Shown piece after piece: positions 8,635-17,404 of a stretch of 64,000 nt of DNA. The notes beneath the pieces were generated by a model, which saw nothing but the letters and a program-made list of their open reading frames with translations, was not told where the DNA came from and did no database searches. The stretch's first letter is position 1. Every line of letters begins with the position of its first letter. Both the position numbers and the translations under genes were made by a program. Source of the DNA: Enemella dayhoffiae (GTDB taxonomy: Bacteria > Actinomycetota > Actinomycetes > Propionibacteriales > Propionibacteriaceae); assembly GCF_002250625.1 (NCBI RefSeq), contig NZ_NMVQ01000012.1, positions 340,695 through 404,694 of the forward strand, in the 5' to 3' direction.

Positions 8635-9465
8635 ATGGATTGGCTGGACGCCATCGTGCTGGGCATCGTGCAGGGGCTGACCGAGTTTCTGCCGATCTCC
8701 TCCAGCGCGCATCTGTCGATCGTCGGGCAGCTGCTCGGCGGGGTCGACCCGGGCGCGGCGTTCACCGCGATCACCCAGCTCGGCACCGAGACCGCGGTGG
8801 TGATCTATTTCGCCCGCGACATCGGCCGGATCATCAAGCAGTGGGCACTCGCGCTGGCCGGCAGGGTGCCGCGCAACGACCCGGGCGCCCGGATGGGCTG
8901 GCTGATCATCGTCGGCTCGATCCCGATCGGTGTGCTCGGCGTGCTGTTCGAGAAGGCGATCGACCACAACCTGCGCAACCTGTGGATCACCGTCGCCATG
9001 CTCGCCGGTTTTGCCATCGTCATTGCGATCGCCGACCGGGTGGCCCGCAACGAGAAGACCCTGGACCAGCTCAGCTGGCGCGACGGCCTGCTCTATGGCC
9101 TGTTCCAGGCGATGGCGCTGATCCCCGGGGTGTCCCGCTCCGGCGGCACCATCGCCGGCGGTCTGCTGATGGGTTACCGGCGCGAGGCCGCCGCGCGGTA
9201 TTCGTTCCTGCTGGCGATTCCCGCGGTCTTCCTGTCCGGGTTGTACAAGTTGAAGGACGTGGCCGGTGACCCGACGGCCTCGTGGGGGCCCATCATCGTG
9301 GCCACCATCCTGGCGTTCGGCATCGGCCTGGCGGTGATCCACTGGCTGCTGCGCTTCGTCAGCAAGCACAACTTCACCGTCTTCGTCGTCTATCGGCTGA
9401 TGCTCGCCGCGGTGGTGTCGGTGCTGCTGCTCACCGGTGTGCTGCACCCGCTCGCGCAGGGCTGA
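8635..9465 (+). CDS. uppP: Undecaprenyl-diphosphatase
   Basis: Recycles undecaprenyl diphosphate to the monophosphate carrier used in cell-wall synthesis, and overproduction gives bacitracin resistance. 276 residues, about eight membrane helices. Both BacA signature motifs are present: [14 protein letters not shown] (residues 13-26) and [16 protein letters not shown] with the catalytic Arg/Ser cluster. I take the ATG at 8635 because the segment before it is not membrane-like and BacA proteins begin with this short [10 protein letters not shown] leader. An AAGGGA sequence lies upstream. It is divergent from the phosphatase-DUF3090-SCO1664 operon, as in mycobacteria. Confidence 0.96.
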   Translation: MDWLDAIVLGIVQGLTEFLPISSSAHLSIVGQLLGGVDPGAAFTAITQLGTETAVVIYFARDIGRIIKQWALALAGRVPRNDPGARMGWLIIVGSIPIGVLGVLFEKAIDHNLRNLWITVAMLAGFAIVIAIADRVARNEKTLDQLSWRDGLLYGLFQAMALIPGVSRSGGTIAGGLLMGYRREAAARYSFLLAIPAVFLSGLYKLKDVAGDPTASWGPIIVATILAFGIGLAVIHWLLRFVSKHNFTVFVVYRLMLAAVVSVLLLTGVLHPLAQG

Positions 9466-9523
9466 TCCGCGGGCGTTGAGCGGCGGCGTACGCGTCGCAC
9501 GGTCATCCCCGCCGGAGTTTCGT

Positions 9524-9529
9524 TAGGGT
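9524..9529 (+). promoter_or_regulatory. Putative -10 box of leaderless aldo-keto reductase gene
   Basis: TAGGGT, 7 nt before the ATG at 9537. The gap GTC-GACGCC-type sequence has no ribosome binding site. Confidence 0.42.
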
Positions 9530-9536
9530 CGACGCC

Positions 9537-10517
9537 ATGCAGCTGCGCACGGTGGGACGCTCGGGACTCGAGGTGTCGGAGTTCGGTCTCGGCACGATGA
9601 CCTGGGGGCGGGACACCTCCGCCGAGCAGGCGCGGCAGCTGCTCACCGACTTCGCCGAGGCTGGCGGAAACCTGGTCGACACCGCTGCGGCGTACGGCTC
9701 CGGCGAGGCCGAGCGGATGCTCGGCGAGCTGACCCGGGTGGTTCCGCGCGAGGAGCTGGTGATCGCCACCAAGGCCGGGTTCGTGGTGCGCGACCGGCAG
9801 CGGGTCGTCGACACCTCGGCCCGTGCCCTGTTGACCGACCTGGAGGGGTCGCTGCGGCGGCTGCGCACCGACCACGTCGACCTGTGGCAGGTGCACGCCT
9901 GGGGCAGTGCCCCGCTCGAGGAAACCCTTGCTGCGCTGGATCAGGCGGTGTCCTCGGGCAAGGTGCGCTATGTCGGGGTGTCCAACTTCATCGGCTGGCA
10001 GACCGCTGCCGCGGCCACCTGGCAGCGCGCCGTGCCGGGCCGGGCGCCGGTGGTGTCGAATCAGGTCGAATATTCGCTGCTCGCGCGGCGGGCCGAGGTG
10101 GAGATCCTGCCGGCGGTGCGGGCGGTGCAGATGGGCTTCTTCCCGTGGTCACCGCTGGGCCGCGGCGTGCTGTCCGGGAAGTATCGCCACGGCACTCCGC
10201 GCGATTCCCGTGCTGCGTCGCATTTCGCCTGGTTCACCGAACCCTATCTGGACGCGCGCAGCCGGGCGGTGGTGGAGGCGGTGGCGCGGGCTGCCGACGG
10301 GTTGGACCTGACGCTGAGCCAGGTGGCGCTGGCGTGGGTCCGCGACGCGCCAGGGGTGACCGCTCCGCTGCTGGGGGCGCGTACCCCTGAACAACTCACC
10401 GGCTGCCTGGCGGCGGTCGGCGTACGCCTGCCCGAGCAGATCGCCTCAGCCCTGGACGACGTGTCCGGCGGGCCGATGCGCGGCCGCGTTGGCGACGACC
10501 GACTGACCAACCCGTGA
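9537..10517 (+). CDS. Aldo-keto reductase
   Basis: 326 residues, NAD(P)H-dependent oxidoreductase of the AKR superfamily (TIM barrel). Visible motifs include GGNLVDTAAAYGSGEAERML, holding the catalytic Asp and Tyr, ELVIATKAGF with the catalytic Lys, DHVDLWQVH with the catalytic His position, and VGVSNFIGWQ. The C-terminal cofactor loop is TAPLLGARTPEQLTGCL. Its length is normal. Substrate cannot be told from sequence. The stop codon abuts the stop of the converging DUF5703 gene with no spacer. Confidence 0.93.
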   Translation: MQLRTVGRSGLEVSEFGLGTMTWGRDTSAEQARQLLTDFAEAGGNLVDTAAAYGSGEAERMLGELTRVVPREELVIATKAGFVVRDRQRVVDTSARALLTDLEGSLRRLRTDHVDLWQVHAWGSAPLEETLAALDQAVSSGKVRYVGVSNFIGWQTAAAATWQRAVPGRAPVVSNQVEYSLLARRAEVEILPAVRAVQMGFFPWSPLGRGVLSGKYRHGTPRDSRAASHFAWFTEPYLDARSRAVVEAVARAADGLDLTLSQVALAWVRDAPGVTAPLLGARTPEQLTGCLAAVGVRLPEQIASALDDVSGGPMRGRVGDDRLTNP

Positions 10518-10718
10518 CTAGAGGGTCGGGCGTACCCGGATGATCTTGCGGCGTACCCAGACGTCGCGGGTGCCGTCGCGATAGCGACGCAGCCGCACCA
10601 GCTCCCAGCCGCCGTATTCGGCGCGGTCGGTGAGCAGCCGACGGACCGCGTTGCGGGACCAGTCACGAGGGATCCGGACCTGCTCCACCTCGTATTCGAT
10701 CGGGGTGCGTATGTTCAC
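10518..10718 (-). CDS. DUF5703 family small protein
   Basis: 66 residues, begins at the GTG at 10718. It is basic and hydrophilic with the pattern EYEVEQVRIPRDWSRNAVRR at the N-terminus and GWELVRLRRYRDGTRDVWVR in the middle, as in the DUF5703 family, which has no known function. It sits 13 nt after the M20 peptidase gene on the same strand, a pairing common in actinobacteria. Confidence 0.82.
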   Translation of the reverse strand: MNIRTPIEYEVEQVRIPRDWSRNAVRRLLTDRAEYGGWELVRLRRYRDGTRDVWVRRKIIRVRPTL

Positions 10719-10731
10719 GCGATCTCCTGGC

Positions 10732-12051
10732 TCATGCCATCTCCAAGAAGTGGTCGAGCACCCGGGAGCCGAACTCCAGCGACTCGGTCGGCACCCGTTC
10801 GTCGATCCCGTGGAACATGCCGACGAAGTCGAGCTCGGGTGGCAGTTTCAGCGGCGCGAACCCGAAGCAGCGCACGCCGAGCTTCGACCACGCCTTGCCG
10901 TCGGTGCCGCCGCTCATCAGGTAGGGCACCGCGCGGGCCCCGGAATCCTCGGCCAGCAAGGACTTCTGCATCGCCTCGACCAGGTCGCCGGCGAACTCGG
11001 TCTCCACCGCCGGGTCGTGCACGACGTATTCCATCCGGACCTTCTCGCCGAGCAGTTCTCTCATCGTGGTGCGGAACTCCTCCTCGCCACCGGGCACCAC
11101 CCGCCCGTCCACCCCGGCGGTGGCCTGACCGGGGATCACGTTCACCTTGTAGCCGGCGTCCAGCATCGTCGGGTTGGTGGTGTTGCCCATGGTGGCGCCG
11201 ACCATCCGGGAGATGGATCCCAACCGGGACAGGGTTTCCTCGACGTTGTCCAGGTCGAGCTCGATCTCCAGCGCCTCGGAGACCGCGTCGAGGAACGCCT
11301 GCTGGGCGCTGGTGATCCGATAGGGCCACTGGTACGCCCCGATCCGCGCGACGGCGGCGGCGAGCTCGGTGACCGCGTTGTCGTGGTTGCGCATCGACCC
11401 GTGACCGGCGGTGCCGTCGGCGATCAACTTCAACCAGGACAGGCCCTTTTCGGCGGTCTGCACCAGATAGAGCCGCAGGTCGTCTCGGATGGTCAGCGAG
11501 AAACCGCCCACCTCACCGATCGCCTCGGTGCAGTCGGCGACCGTGTCCGGGTGGTGCTGCACCAGCCAGGTCGCGCCCAGGGTGCCGCCGGCCTCCTCGT
11601 CGGCGGTGAACACCAGCCGGATCGGGCGCCGGGTGGGCCGGCCGCTGCGTACCCGGTCGCGAACCACGCTGAGCACCATCGCGTCGAAGTCCTTCATGTC
11701 GACCGCGCCGCGGCCCCAGACGCAGCCGTCACGCACCTCGCCCGCCAGCGGGTCGACCTGCCAGTCCGCGGCGTTGGCCGGCACCACGTCGGTGTGCCCG
11801 TGCACCAGCAGCGGCGGCAGGCCGGTGTCACAGCCGGGCGGTTCCCAGTGCGCGACCAGGGTGGTACGCCGCTGCTCGGACTCGAACAGCTCGCAGGAGA
11901 TGCCCACCTCGTCGAGCTTTCCGGCGATGTATTCCGCGGCGTCCCGCTCCCCCGGTCCGGTTCCGGTGCCATCGTTGGTGGTGTCGATGCGGATCAGCTC
12001 GTGACACAGCTGCACCACCTCGGCGTCGGGGGCGCTGGGCTGTTCGCTCAT
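10732..12051 (-). CDS. M20 family metallopeptidase (ArgE/DapE-like)
   Basis: 439 residues, a di-zinc exopeptidase/deacylase. The metal-binding motifs of clan MH are present: LLVHGHTDVVPA (His and Asp), GRGAVDMKDFDA (bridging Asp) and TADEEAGGT (catalytic Glu-Glu). The dimerisation domain is followed by YLMSGGTDGKAW. The ATG at 12051 has GGAGAGGAT upstream. It is 16 nt behind the alcohol dehydrogenase gene and precedes the DUF5703 gene, so the three probably form one transcript. The substrate is unknown; a dipeptide or acyl-amino acid is likely. Confidence 0.92.
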   Translation of the reverse strand: MSEQPSAPDAEVVQLCHELIRIDTTNDGTGTGPGERDAAEYIAGKLDEVGISCELFESEQRRTTLVAHWEPPGCDTGLPPLLVHGHTDVVPANAADWQVDPLAGEVRDGCVWGRGAVDMKDFDAMVLSVVRDRVRSGRPTRRPIRLVFTADEEAGGTLGATWLVQHHPDTVADCTEAIGEVGGFSLTIRDDLRLYLVQTAEKGLSWLKLIADGTAGHGSMRNHDNAVTELAAAVARIGAYQWPYRITSAQQAFLDAVSEALEIELDLDNVEETLSRLGSISRMVGATMGNTTNPTMLDAGYKVNVIPGQATAGVDGRVVPGGEEEFRTTMRELLGEKVRMEYVVHDPAVETEFAGDLVEAMQKSLLAEDSGARAVPYLMSGGTDGKAWSKLGVRCFGFAPLKLPPELDFVGMFHGIDERVPTESLEFGSRVLDHFLEMA

Positions 12052-12067
12052 CGGAATCCTCTCCAGG

Positions 12068-13075
12068 TCAGCGGCTGAGCACGACCTTGAGCCGACCGGT
12101 CTGGGCGGCGTTGGCCCGATCATAGGCGGTCTGCACCTGCTCGAGATCGTCCATCGCGAACTTGTCGGTGGTCAGCACGCTGGCCAGCTTCGGGTCGTTC
12201 TGCAGATAGGCGTCCGCCTTGCGCAGCATGTTCTGGTGATCCCGGGTGAGGCCGGAGATCAGGGTCAGGTCCTTGTGCAGGAAGTCGAAGAAGTTCAGCG
12301 ACTGCGACGGATCATCGGGTACGCCGAAGCCGAAGATGGTGCCACCGCTGGCCACCGCGGTGATCGCATCGTTGAGGGTGTAGGAGTTGTGCCCCACCGC
12401 CTCCACGATCAGATCGGGACGGTCGGCGTCGCCCAGCCGAGCCGCCCAGTAGTGGCTGTTCACCTGCAGGAATTCCTCGACCCCGAACGCCTCGGCGGCC
12501 GCGCTGTGGTCGATCGGGTCGATCCCGGTGACGTGCGCGGCCCCGGCCTCCTTGAGCAGTCGGGCGAACATCAGCCCGATCGGTCCCTGGCCGAGCACGG
12601 CGACCCGCTTGCCGCGCACGTCGCCGAGCCGCTGCACGGCGTACAGCACGCAGGCCAGCGGCTGCAGGTTGATCGCCACGTCGGGGGTCCAGCGTTCGTC
12701 GTAGCGCACCACCTCGTGGCCGGGGGTGATCACGTAGGGCCGCAATCCCTGGTAGTTCAGCGACCAGCCGACGACCCTGTCCCCCACCTGGTGGTGCGGG
12801 TCGCGGGTCGCGACCACCTCGCCGAGGATCTCGTGCATCGGCGTACCGGGGGTGGAGATGAAGCCCTCGTTGGCCTTGCCGAAGTCGCGGCCCCCGGCCA
12901 CCCGGTCACCGATGTTGCCGCGGAAATAGGGGATGTCGGAGCCGCAGATCCCGCCGGTGATCATCTTCAGCAGCACGTCACCCGGCCCGAGCTCCGATTG
13001 CTGCGGCTTCGCCACCTCGTCGACAGCGAAGCGCATCGGTGCCTGCAGCGAGAACGTCTTCATCGATTCAGCCAT
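12068..13075 (-). CDS. Zinc-binding alcohol dehydrogenase (MDR family)
   Basis: 335 residues of the medium-chain dehydrogenase family. The catalytic zinc Cys and His are in GGICGSDIPYF and GTPMHEILGEVV. The Rossmann fold is VAVLGQGPIGLMFARLLKEA. The four-Cys structural zinc loop of classical members is absent (NYQGLRPYVITPG in its place), so it resembles threonine-dehydrogenase-like or glutathione-independent branches with one zinc. I start at the ATG at 13075; upstream codons would give a basic, non-conserved leader. It is transcribed away from tRNA-Leu and leads the M20-DUF5703 group. Confidence 0.85.
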   Translation of the reverse strand: MAESMKTFSLQAPMRFAVDEVAKPQQSELGPGDVLLKMITGGICGSDIPYFRGNIGDRVAGGRDFGKANEGFISTPGTPMHEILGEVVATRDPHHQVGDRVVGWSLNYQGLRPYVITPGHEVVRYDERWTPDVAINLQPLACVLYAVQRLGDVRGKRVAVLGQGPIGLMFARLLKEAGAAHVTGIDPIDHSAAAEAFGVEEFLQVNSHYWAARLGDADRPDLIVEAVGHNSYTLNDAITAVASGGTIFGFGVPDDPSQSLNFFDFLHKDLTLISGLTRDHQNMLRKADAYLQNDPKLASVLTTDKFAMDDLEQVQTAYDRANAAQTGRLKVVLSR

Positions 13076-13158
13076 GAGACCCAGTCTGCCCCCGCTCCCC
13101 TGCCGAGCGCGCCGCACCCCAACGGGCAAACGCTTTCGCGTCGCGGGGCCAGAGTTGC

Positions 13159-13164
13159 TATAGT
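13159..13164 (+). promoter_or_regulatory. Putative -10 box of tRNA-Leu
   Basis: TATAGT lies 35 nt before the first base of the tRNA, a close match to the TATAAT consensus. A weak TTTCGC at 13134-13139, 19 nt upstream of the box, could serve as -35. Confidence 0.4.
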
Positions 13165-13199
13165 TCATGCGCTGTGCCGACGAGATCGGCCAACACCCT

Positions 13200-13288
13200 G
13201 TCCGGGTGGCGGAATAGGTAGACGCGCTAGCTTGAGGTGCTAGTGCCCGTTATAGGGCGTGGAGGTTCAAGTCCTCTCTCGGACACCA
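13200..13288 (+). tRNA. tRNA-Leu (anticodon GAG), CCA encoded
   Basis: The acceptor stem pairs GTCCGGG (13200-13206) with CTCGGAC (13278-13284), followed by discriminator A and an encoded CCA (13286-13288). The anticodon stem CTAGC/GCTAG encloses the loop TTGAGGT, giving anticodon GAG for CUC and CUU codons. A long variable arm (around TGCCCGTTATAGGGCGT) marks it as class II, as expected for leucine. The T-arm reads GGAGGTTCAAGTCCTC. No group I intron is seen. Confidence 0.96.
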
Positions 13289-13293
13289 CTGGA

Positions 13294-13333
13294 AAACCCC
13301 GCCTGACCGCGCAATGCGCGTCAGGCGGGGTTT
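13294..13333 (+). terminator. Strong rho-independent terminator after tRNA-Leu
   Basis: AAACCCCGCCTGAC at 13294-13307 pairs perfectly with GTCAGGCGGGGTTT at 13320-13333. The loop itself contains GCGC-AAT-GCGC, so the stem can extend further. It begins 5 nt after the tRNA CCA end. Confidence 0.85.
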
Positions 13334-13414
13334 GCCGTTTCCCAGGGTTTTCGGCGCTGCGTTCGGGCCACCCTTCGCGTACCGAACGTCACCTCGCGGC
13401 TCGAACGCCACTCA

Positions 13415-13434
13415 GCGGCTCACCGGTGAGCCGC
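13415..13434. repeat. 20-bp perfect palindrome
   Basis: GCGGCTCACC is followed directly by its reverse complement GGTGAGCCGC. On either side lie further copies of the same word: GAGCCGCGAAGTG at 13429-13441 and again at 13448-13460, and an inverted form beginning near 13400. It may be a bidirectional terminator between the tRNA unit and the surface-protein remnant. Confidence 0.6.
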
Positions 13435-13487
13435 GAAGTGAAACCCGAGCCGCGAAGTGGGGTGGGTCCGCGAGTGGGCCGCAGCCC

Positions 13488-13770
13488 TCAGCCCCGCCGA
13501 CGCCGCAACAGCATGGCGGCTCCGGCGAGCAGGCCCACTCCGAGCAGGCCCAGCCATCGCTCCGGCCCACCGGTCGCCGGCAGCGGGGCAGGCTGGCTCG
13601 GCGCCGGCTGCACCGGCGGGGCGGCGGAGCGGGCGACGGGCTCGGGCTCGGGCTCGGCGACGTGGTCGGCGGCAGCTGGATCACGGTCGTGGTGGTCGCG
13701 CAGGTGCTGCCAGACGACGCTTGAGGGCCGTGCGGGCGCTCCTGTTGTATAAAACTGTTCAGACCACCCG
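13488..13770 (-). pseudogene. Remnant of an LPXTG surface protein (C-terminal end)
   Basis: Read on the minus strand, the frame ending in the TGA at 13488-13490 gives a complete sortase signal: LPATG, a hydrophobic helix (WLGLLGVGLLAGAAMLL) and the tail RRRRG. Before it is a Pro/Glu-rich stretch (PEPEPVARSAAPP). Upstream, a different frame reads GSTCATTTTVIQLPP and SPSPSPSPSP, which looks like the natural preceding segment, so a frameshift lies in the proline-rich linker near 13640. No frame has a usable start before stops near 13771 and 13818. This is the 3' end of a lost cell-wall-anchored protein. The region 13334-13487 holds only the repeats listed separately. Confidence 0.65.
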
Positions 13771-13837
13771 AATCATGCCACAGCCGGCCCCGCGTCGTTG
13801 ACGAATCAGTTCAAGTCTATTTGTCGATAATCCTGTC

Positions 13838-15247
13838 CTACTGGGAATCTCGGCGGTTGGTGGTCATCGCCGTCGGGTCCACCCAGCGATCGAAGTCTTC
13901 GCCGTCGACTCCCTCGGCCAGGGCCGCCTCGCGCAGGGTGGTGCCCTCGGCGTGCGCCCGCTTGGCGATCTTCGCGGCGGAGTCATAACCGATGTGCGGG
14001 TTGAGCGCGGTGACCAGCATCAGGTTGGACTCGAGGTTGGCCTCGATGCGTTCGGTGTTCGGCTCGATTCCGGTCGCGCAGTGCACGGTGAACGATCGGC
14101 ACCCGTCGGCCAGCAGCCGGACGCTCTCCAGCACCGCGTGCACCATCACCGGCTTGTAGACGTTGAGCTCGAAGTTGCCCTGGCTGCCCGCGAACCCGAC
14201 CGTGGCGTCGTTGCCGAAGACCCGGGTGGCGACCATGGTCAGCGCCTCGCACTGGGTCGGGTTCACCTTGCCCGGCATGATCGAGGAGCCGGGTTCGTTG
14301 ACGGGGATCAGCAGTTCACCGATCCCGTTGCGCGGACCGGAGGCGAGCCAGCGTACGTCGTTGGCGAGCTTCATGCAGGCTCCGCCGAGCGTGCGCAGGG
14401 CCGAGCTGACCGCGACCAGTCCGTCGTGGGCGGCCAGGGCTGCGAACAGGTTGTCGGCCTGGCGGAACTCCAGCCCGGTCTCGGTGGAGATCTCCGCCGC
14501 CGCGGTACGCCCGAAGTCCGGGTGGGCGTTCAGGCCGGTGCCCACGGCGGTGCCGCCGATGGCGAGCTGGCGTACGCCGTCCTCGGCCGCCCGCACCCCC
14601 GCCAGGGCCGCGTCCAGCTGGGCGACCCAGCCGGAGATCTCCTGGCCCAGGGTGATCGGGGTGGCGTCCTGCAGGTGGGTCCGGCCGACCTTGACCACCT
14701 CGGCGTACGCCTTCGCCTTCGCCGCGAGCACGTCGCGCAGCTCGGTCACCGCCGGATAGAGCCGCTCGGTGAGCTCGAGCGCGACCGCGATGTGCATCGC
14801 CGTGGGAAACGTGTCGTTGCTGGACTGGCCGCGGTTGACGTGGTCATTGGGGTGCACCGGGGCCTTCTCCCCGCGGCGCCCGCCGGCCAGTTCGCTGGCC
14901 AGGTTGGCGATCACCTCGTTGGCGTTCATGTTCGACTGGGTGCCCGAACCGGTCTGGAACACCACCAGCGGGAACTCCTCGTCGCGCTCCCCCGCGATCA
15001 CCTCATCGGCCGCCCGCTCGATCCAGCGGGCCAGTTCGGGGTCGAGCTCGCCCAGCTCGGCGTTGGCACGGGCGGCCGACTTCTTCAGCACGCCGAGGGC
15101 GCGGATGATCGGCCGTCCCCAGACGAACGCCGGTCCGCCGATGTCGAAATTCTCCAGGCTGCGTTCGGTCTGGGCGCCCCAGAGGCGCTCGGCCGGCACC
15201 TCGATCTCGCCCAGGGAGTCCCGCTCGGTCCGTGTCCGTTGACTCAT
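13838..15247 (-). CDS. fumC: Class II fumarate hydratase
   Basis: TCA-cycle enzyme interconverting fumarate and malate. 469 residues, homotetrameric class II type without iron-sulfur cluster. The superfamily signature [11 protein letters not shown] with the catalytic serine loop is at about residue 318. Also visible are [29 protein letters not shown] and [12 protein letters not shown]. The C-terminus is a little extended and polar. Begins at the ATG at 15247. It lies next to a DUF5134 gene and far from the sdhCAB genes at 35-38 kb. Confidence 0.97.
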   Translation of the reverse strand: MSQRTRTERDSLGEIEVPAERLWGAQTERSLENFDIGGPAFVWGRPIIRALGVLKKSAARANAELGELDPELARWIERAADEVIAGERDEEFPLVVFQTGSGTQSNMNANEVIANLASELAGGRRGEKAPVHPNDHVNRGQSSNDTFPTAMHIAVALELTERLYPAVTELRDVLAAKAKAYAEVVKVGRTHLQDATPITLGQEISGWVAQLDAALAGVRAAEDGVRQLAIGGTAVGTGLNAHPDFGRTAAAEISTETGLEFRQADNLFAALAAHDGLVAVSSALRTLGGACMKLANDVRWLASGPRNGIGELLIPVNEPGSSIMPGKVNPTQCEALTMVATRVFGNDATVGFAGSQGNFELNVYKPVMVHAVLESVRLLADGCRSFTVHCATGIEPNTERIEANLESNLMLVTALNPHIGYDSAAKIAKRAHAEGTTLREAALAEGVDGEDFDRWVDPTAMTTNRRDSQ

Positions 15248-15289
15248 GGCTCCACGGTACGCGGTGGCTTCGACAGGCTCAGCCCACGT

Positions 15290-16060
15290 TCAGAAGGAGA
15301 GCGCCTTGAAGAACGGGAGCAGGGCGACCATCAGCCCGGTGCTCATCCAGAACATGCCGAACACCATGGCGAACTCCGCCAGTGCGCCGAGCCGCGGGTT
15401 GCCCACCTCGTAGTGCCCGTGGCCCGCGGCCCGGTGGCCGGCGTGATCGGCGATGTCGGCCCCGGGCCGGATGGCGTTCTTGATCGCCAGCACCGAGGCG
15501 GCCAGCAGATAGGTCATGAACGGGATCCCGATCACCGCGGCCACCCACATCACCTGGGCCGGATCACCGTTGGTGCCGCCCATGCCCGGCTGCTGGGTCA
15601 GGTGGCCGGTCGGGGCGTGCCCGGCGTGCCCACCGTGCCCGGCGTGCTCACCGCCGGACATCCCGCGCGGGCTCATCGCCCACGCCATCGCCGCCATCGC
15701 GGACAGGTGCCAGGCCATCGCACCGAACATCCCGCCGTGACCGAAGGCGTGCCAGGCGTGCCGCCGCAGCGAGGGTTCGCGCCGACCGAGCGTACGAACC
15801 CCGAGCCCGACGAACCACAGGGTGACCAGGCCGAAGAAGACCGCGAACGCCGAGCCCGGGATCACCGAGGAGACCGGCTTCCACAGCGAGCGCGGCACCA
15901 TGCACAGCATCACCAGTGACATCACCAGGTGCAGCAGGTTGGACACCAGGGTCATCCCCGACTGGCGGCGGGCCAGCTGATAGAGCGACCAGGCGGTGGT
16001 GAACGCGAACAGCACCAGCAGGCCGACGAACTTGACCGGGGTGTCGGTGAGGGAGAACAA
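15290..16060 (-). CDS. DUF5134 family membrane protein with His-rich loops
   Basis: 256 residues from a TTG at 16060. I choose this start because AGGAG sits 5 nt before it and the first helix then begins properly (FVGLLVLFAFTTAWSLY). Six or so membrane helices are predicted. One loop is HAGHGGHAGHAPTGH and another is ADHAGHRAAGHGHYE, both very His-rich and suited to bind copper or zinc. DUF5134 proteins are common in actinobacteria and their function is unproven. A link to metal handling is inference from the histidines. Divergent from the acyltransferase-like gene. Confidence 0.8.
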   Translation of the reverse strand: MFSLTDTPVKFVGLLVLFAFTTAWSLYQLARRQSGMTLVSNLLHLVMSLVMLCMVPRSLWKPVSSVIPGSAFAVFFGLVTLWFVGLGVRTLGRREPSLRRHAWHAFGHGGMFGAMAWHLSAMAAMAWAMSPRGMSGGEHAGHGGHAGHAPTGHLTQQPGMGGTNGDPAQVMWVAAVIGIPFMTYLLAASVLAIKNAIRPGADIADHAGHRAAGHGHYEVGNPRLGALAEFAMVFGMFWMSTGLMVALLPFFKALSF

Positions 16061-16151
16061 GCAGACTCCTAGCTCAATGGCCCCCCTTCGGGGCCCGCAC
16101 CACCGTAGCCGAAGTCCGGCGGCTCCTCGCACCGTGCGGCATGATGCCAGC

Positions 16152-17315
16152 ATGCATCCCGCGAGCACTGGCACCGTCTCGCGTGCACCGACCGGGGCGC
16201 GGGTCGCCGCGGTCGATGTGACCCGCTACCTCGCCCTGCTCGGGATCATGGCCAATCACATCTGGGGCACCGGGATGGTCGCGCGGGCGCTGTGGGATCT
16301 GCACGCGATCGCGTTCACCTGGCTGATCGGGGTGGGTTCGGCGTACGCCGTTCCGGCCCGTGGGCGACCCGGCCGCGGACGGGCCGTGGCGGGGGTCGCC
16401 CTGCGGGCGCTGGTGCTCGCCGCCGCCGGCTGGACCCTGGAGGACCTGCAGGCGGGCACCGTCTCGGTGGTGCTGGTCCGGTTGGCGCTGATCACCGCCC
16501 TGGTCGGGGTGGTCGCACTGCTGCCGGATCGCTGGCTGCTGGTTCTGGTAGGGCTGCTCTGGGTGGGCTCGACCACGCTCGGCTGGCTGCTGATGGCGTA
16601 CCTTCCCGGGGCGTTCCACGCCGGCACCGGGTGGCGCTCGCTGCTGCATCCGGGCACCTGGCCCTATCAGTTGTTCCATCCGTACTATCCGGTGCTGCCC
16701 TGGCTCGGGGTGGCGTTGCTCGGGTTGTGGGTGGCCCGCCGGCTGCGGTTCGACCGGCCGCGGGACCTGGTGCGGTTGGGCGTCGGGGGTGCGGTGCTGG
16801 CCGGGGCCGGGCTGCTGGTGTCACTGGCGCTCATCGCCTGGTTCGGGCATCCGGAGCCGTATTCGCTGGCGTTCCGCTCTTTCGGGGAGTTTCCGATGCT
16901 GGCCGCCGACTGGCGCTGGTTGCTCGGGGTCGGGCCCTATCTGCCGTCGGCCCCGAGCCTGGCCGTCTCCAGCGGGGTGGTGATGCTGCTCACCGCGCTG
17001 ATCTCGGCGGTGTGCCGGCTGCTCGGCGACCACCACCCTGCGGTACGCGTGATGGCGATCGTCGGGGCGATGACGTTCACGGCCTATTTCGCGCACGTCC
17101 TGCTCACCCGGGCGGCGCGGGCCGGCGTACAGGCCCACCTGTTGCCGGGATCGCCGCTGCTGCACTGGCTGGTGCAGGTGGTGCTGCTCACCGCGGCGCT
17201 GTGGGCGTGGCACCGCTGGATCCCCGGACGGCTCGGCAAGGGCCCCCTGGAGTGGCTGTCCCGCGCCTTCGCCGCGGCGGTGCTGGACCGGGTCGCACCC
17301 CAGAAACGCAGCTGA
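16152..17315 (+). CDS. Membrane acyltransferase-like protein (DUF1624/HGSNAT-like)
   Basis: 387 residues with about ten hydrophobic helices. The N-terminal signature VDVTRYLALLGIMANHIWG resembles the D-x-x-R-G-x-A-x-x-G-x-x-x-x-N/H motif of the DUF1624/DUF418 and heparan-alpha-glucosaminide N-acetyltransferase families, which move acyl groups across membranes. The C-terminal helices include MTFTAYFAHVLLTR, where the His is a candidate catalytic residue. Substrate is unknown; a cell-envelope glycan is possible. The ATG at 16152 is chosen since upstream codons give no membrane segment. Confidence 0.72.
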   Translation: MHPASTGTVSRAPTGARVAAVDVTRYLALLGIMANHIWGTGMVARALWDLHAIAFTWLIGVGSAYAVPARGRPGRGRAVAGVALRALVLAAAGWTLEDLQAGTVSVVLVRLALITALVGVVALLPDRWLLVLVGLLWVGSTTLGWLLMAYLPGAFHAGTGWRSLLHPGTWPYQLFHPYYPVLPWLGVALLGLWVARRLRFDRPRDLVRLGVGGAVLAGAGLLVSLALIAWFGHPEPYSLAFRSFGEFPMLAADWRWLLGVGPYLPSAPSLAVSSGVVMLLTALISAVCRLLGDHHPAVRVMAIVGAMTFTAYFAHVLLTRAARAGVQAHLLPGSPLLHWLVQVVLLTAALWAWHRWIPGRLGKGPLEWLSRAFAAAVLDRVAPQKRS

Positions 17316-17368
17316 CGGCCGCACCGGCGCCCCCGCCCCACCGCGGGCGTTCCCACACCGGAGTATGG

Positions 17369-17385
17369 TTAGTTTTGTTAACTAA
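17369..17385. promoter_or_regulatory. Palindromic operator upstream of MarR-MFS operon
   Basis: TTAGTT-TTGTT-AACTAA is a perfect inverted repeat with 6-bp arms, an AT-rich island in GC-rich DNA just before the MarR gene. MarR-family repressors typically bind such TTAG/CTAA palindromes and autoregulate the operon. Confidence 0.6.
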
Positions 17386-17404
17386 TCTTGTGGAGGTGGC
17401 GGAC

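Noticed and set aside
13952..15919. Plus-strand open frame of about 650 codons opposite fumC
   Set aside because: Antisense shadow; fumC motifs on the minus strand are unambiguous.
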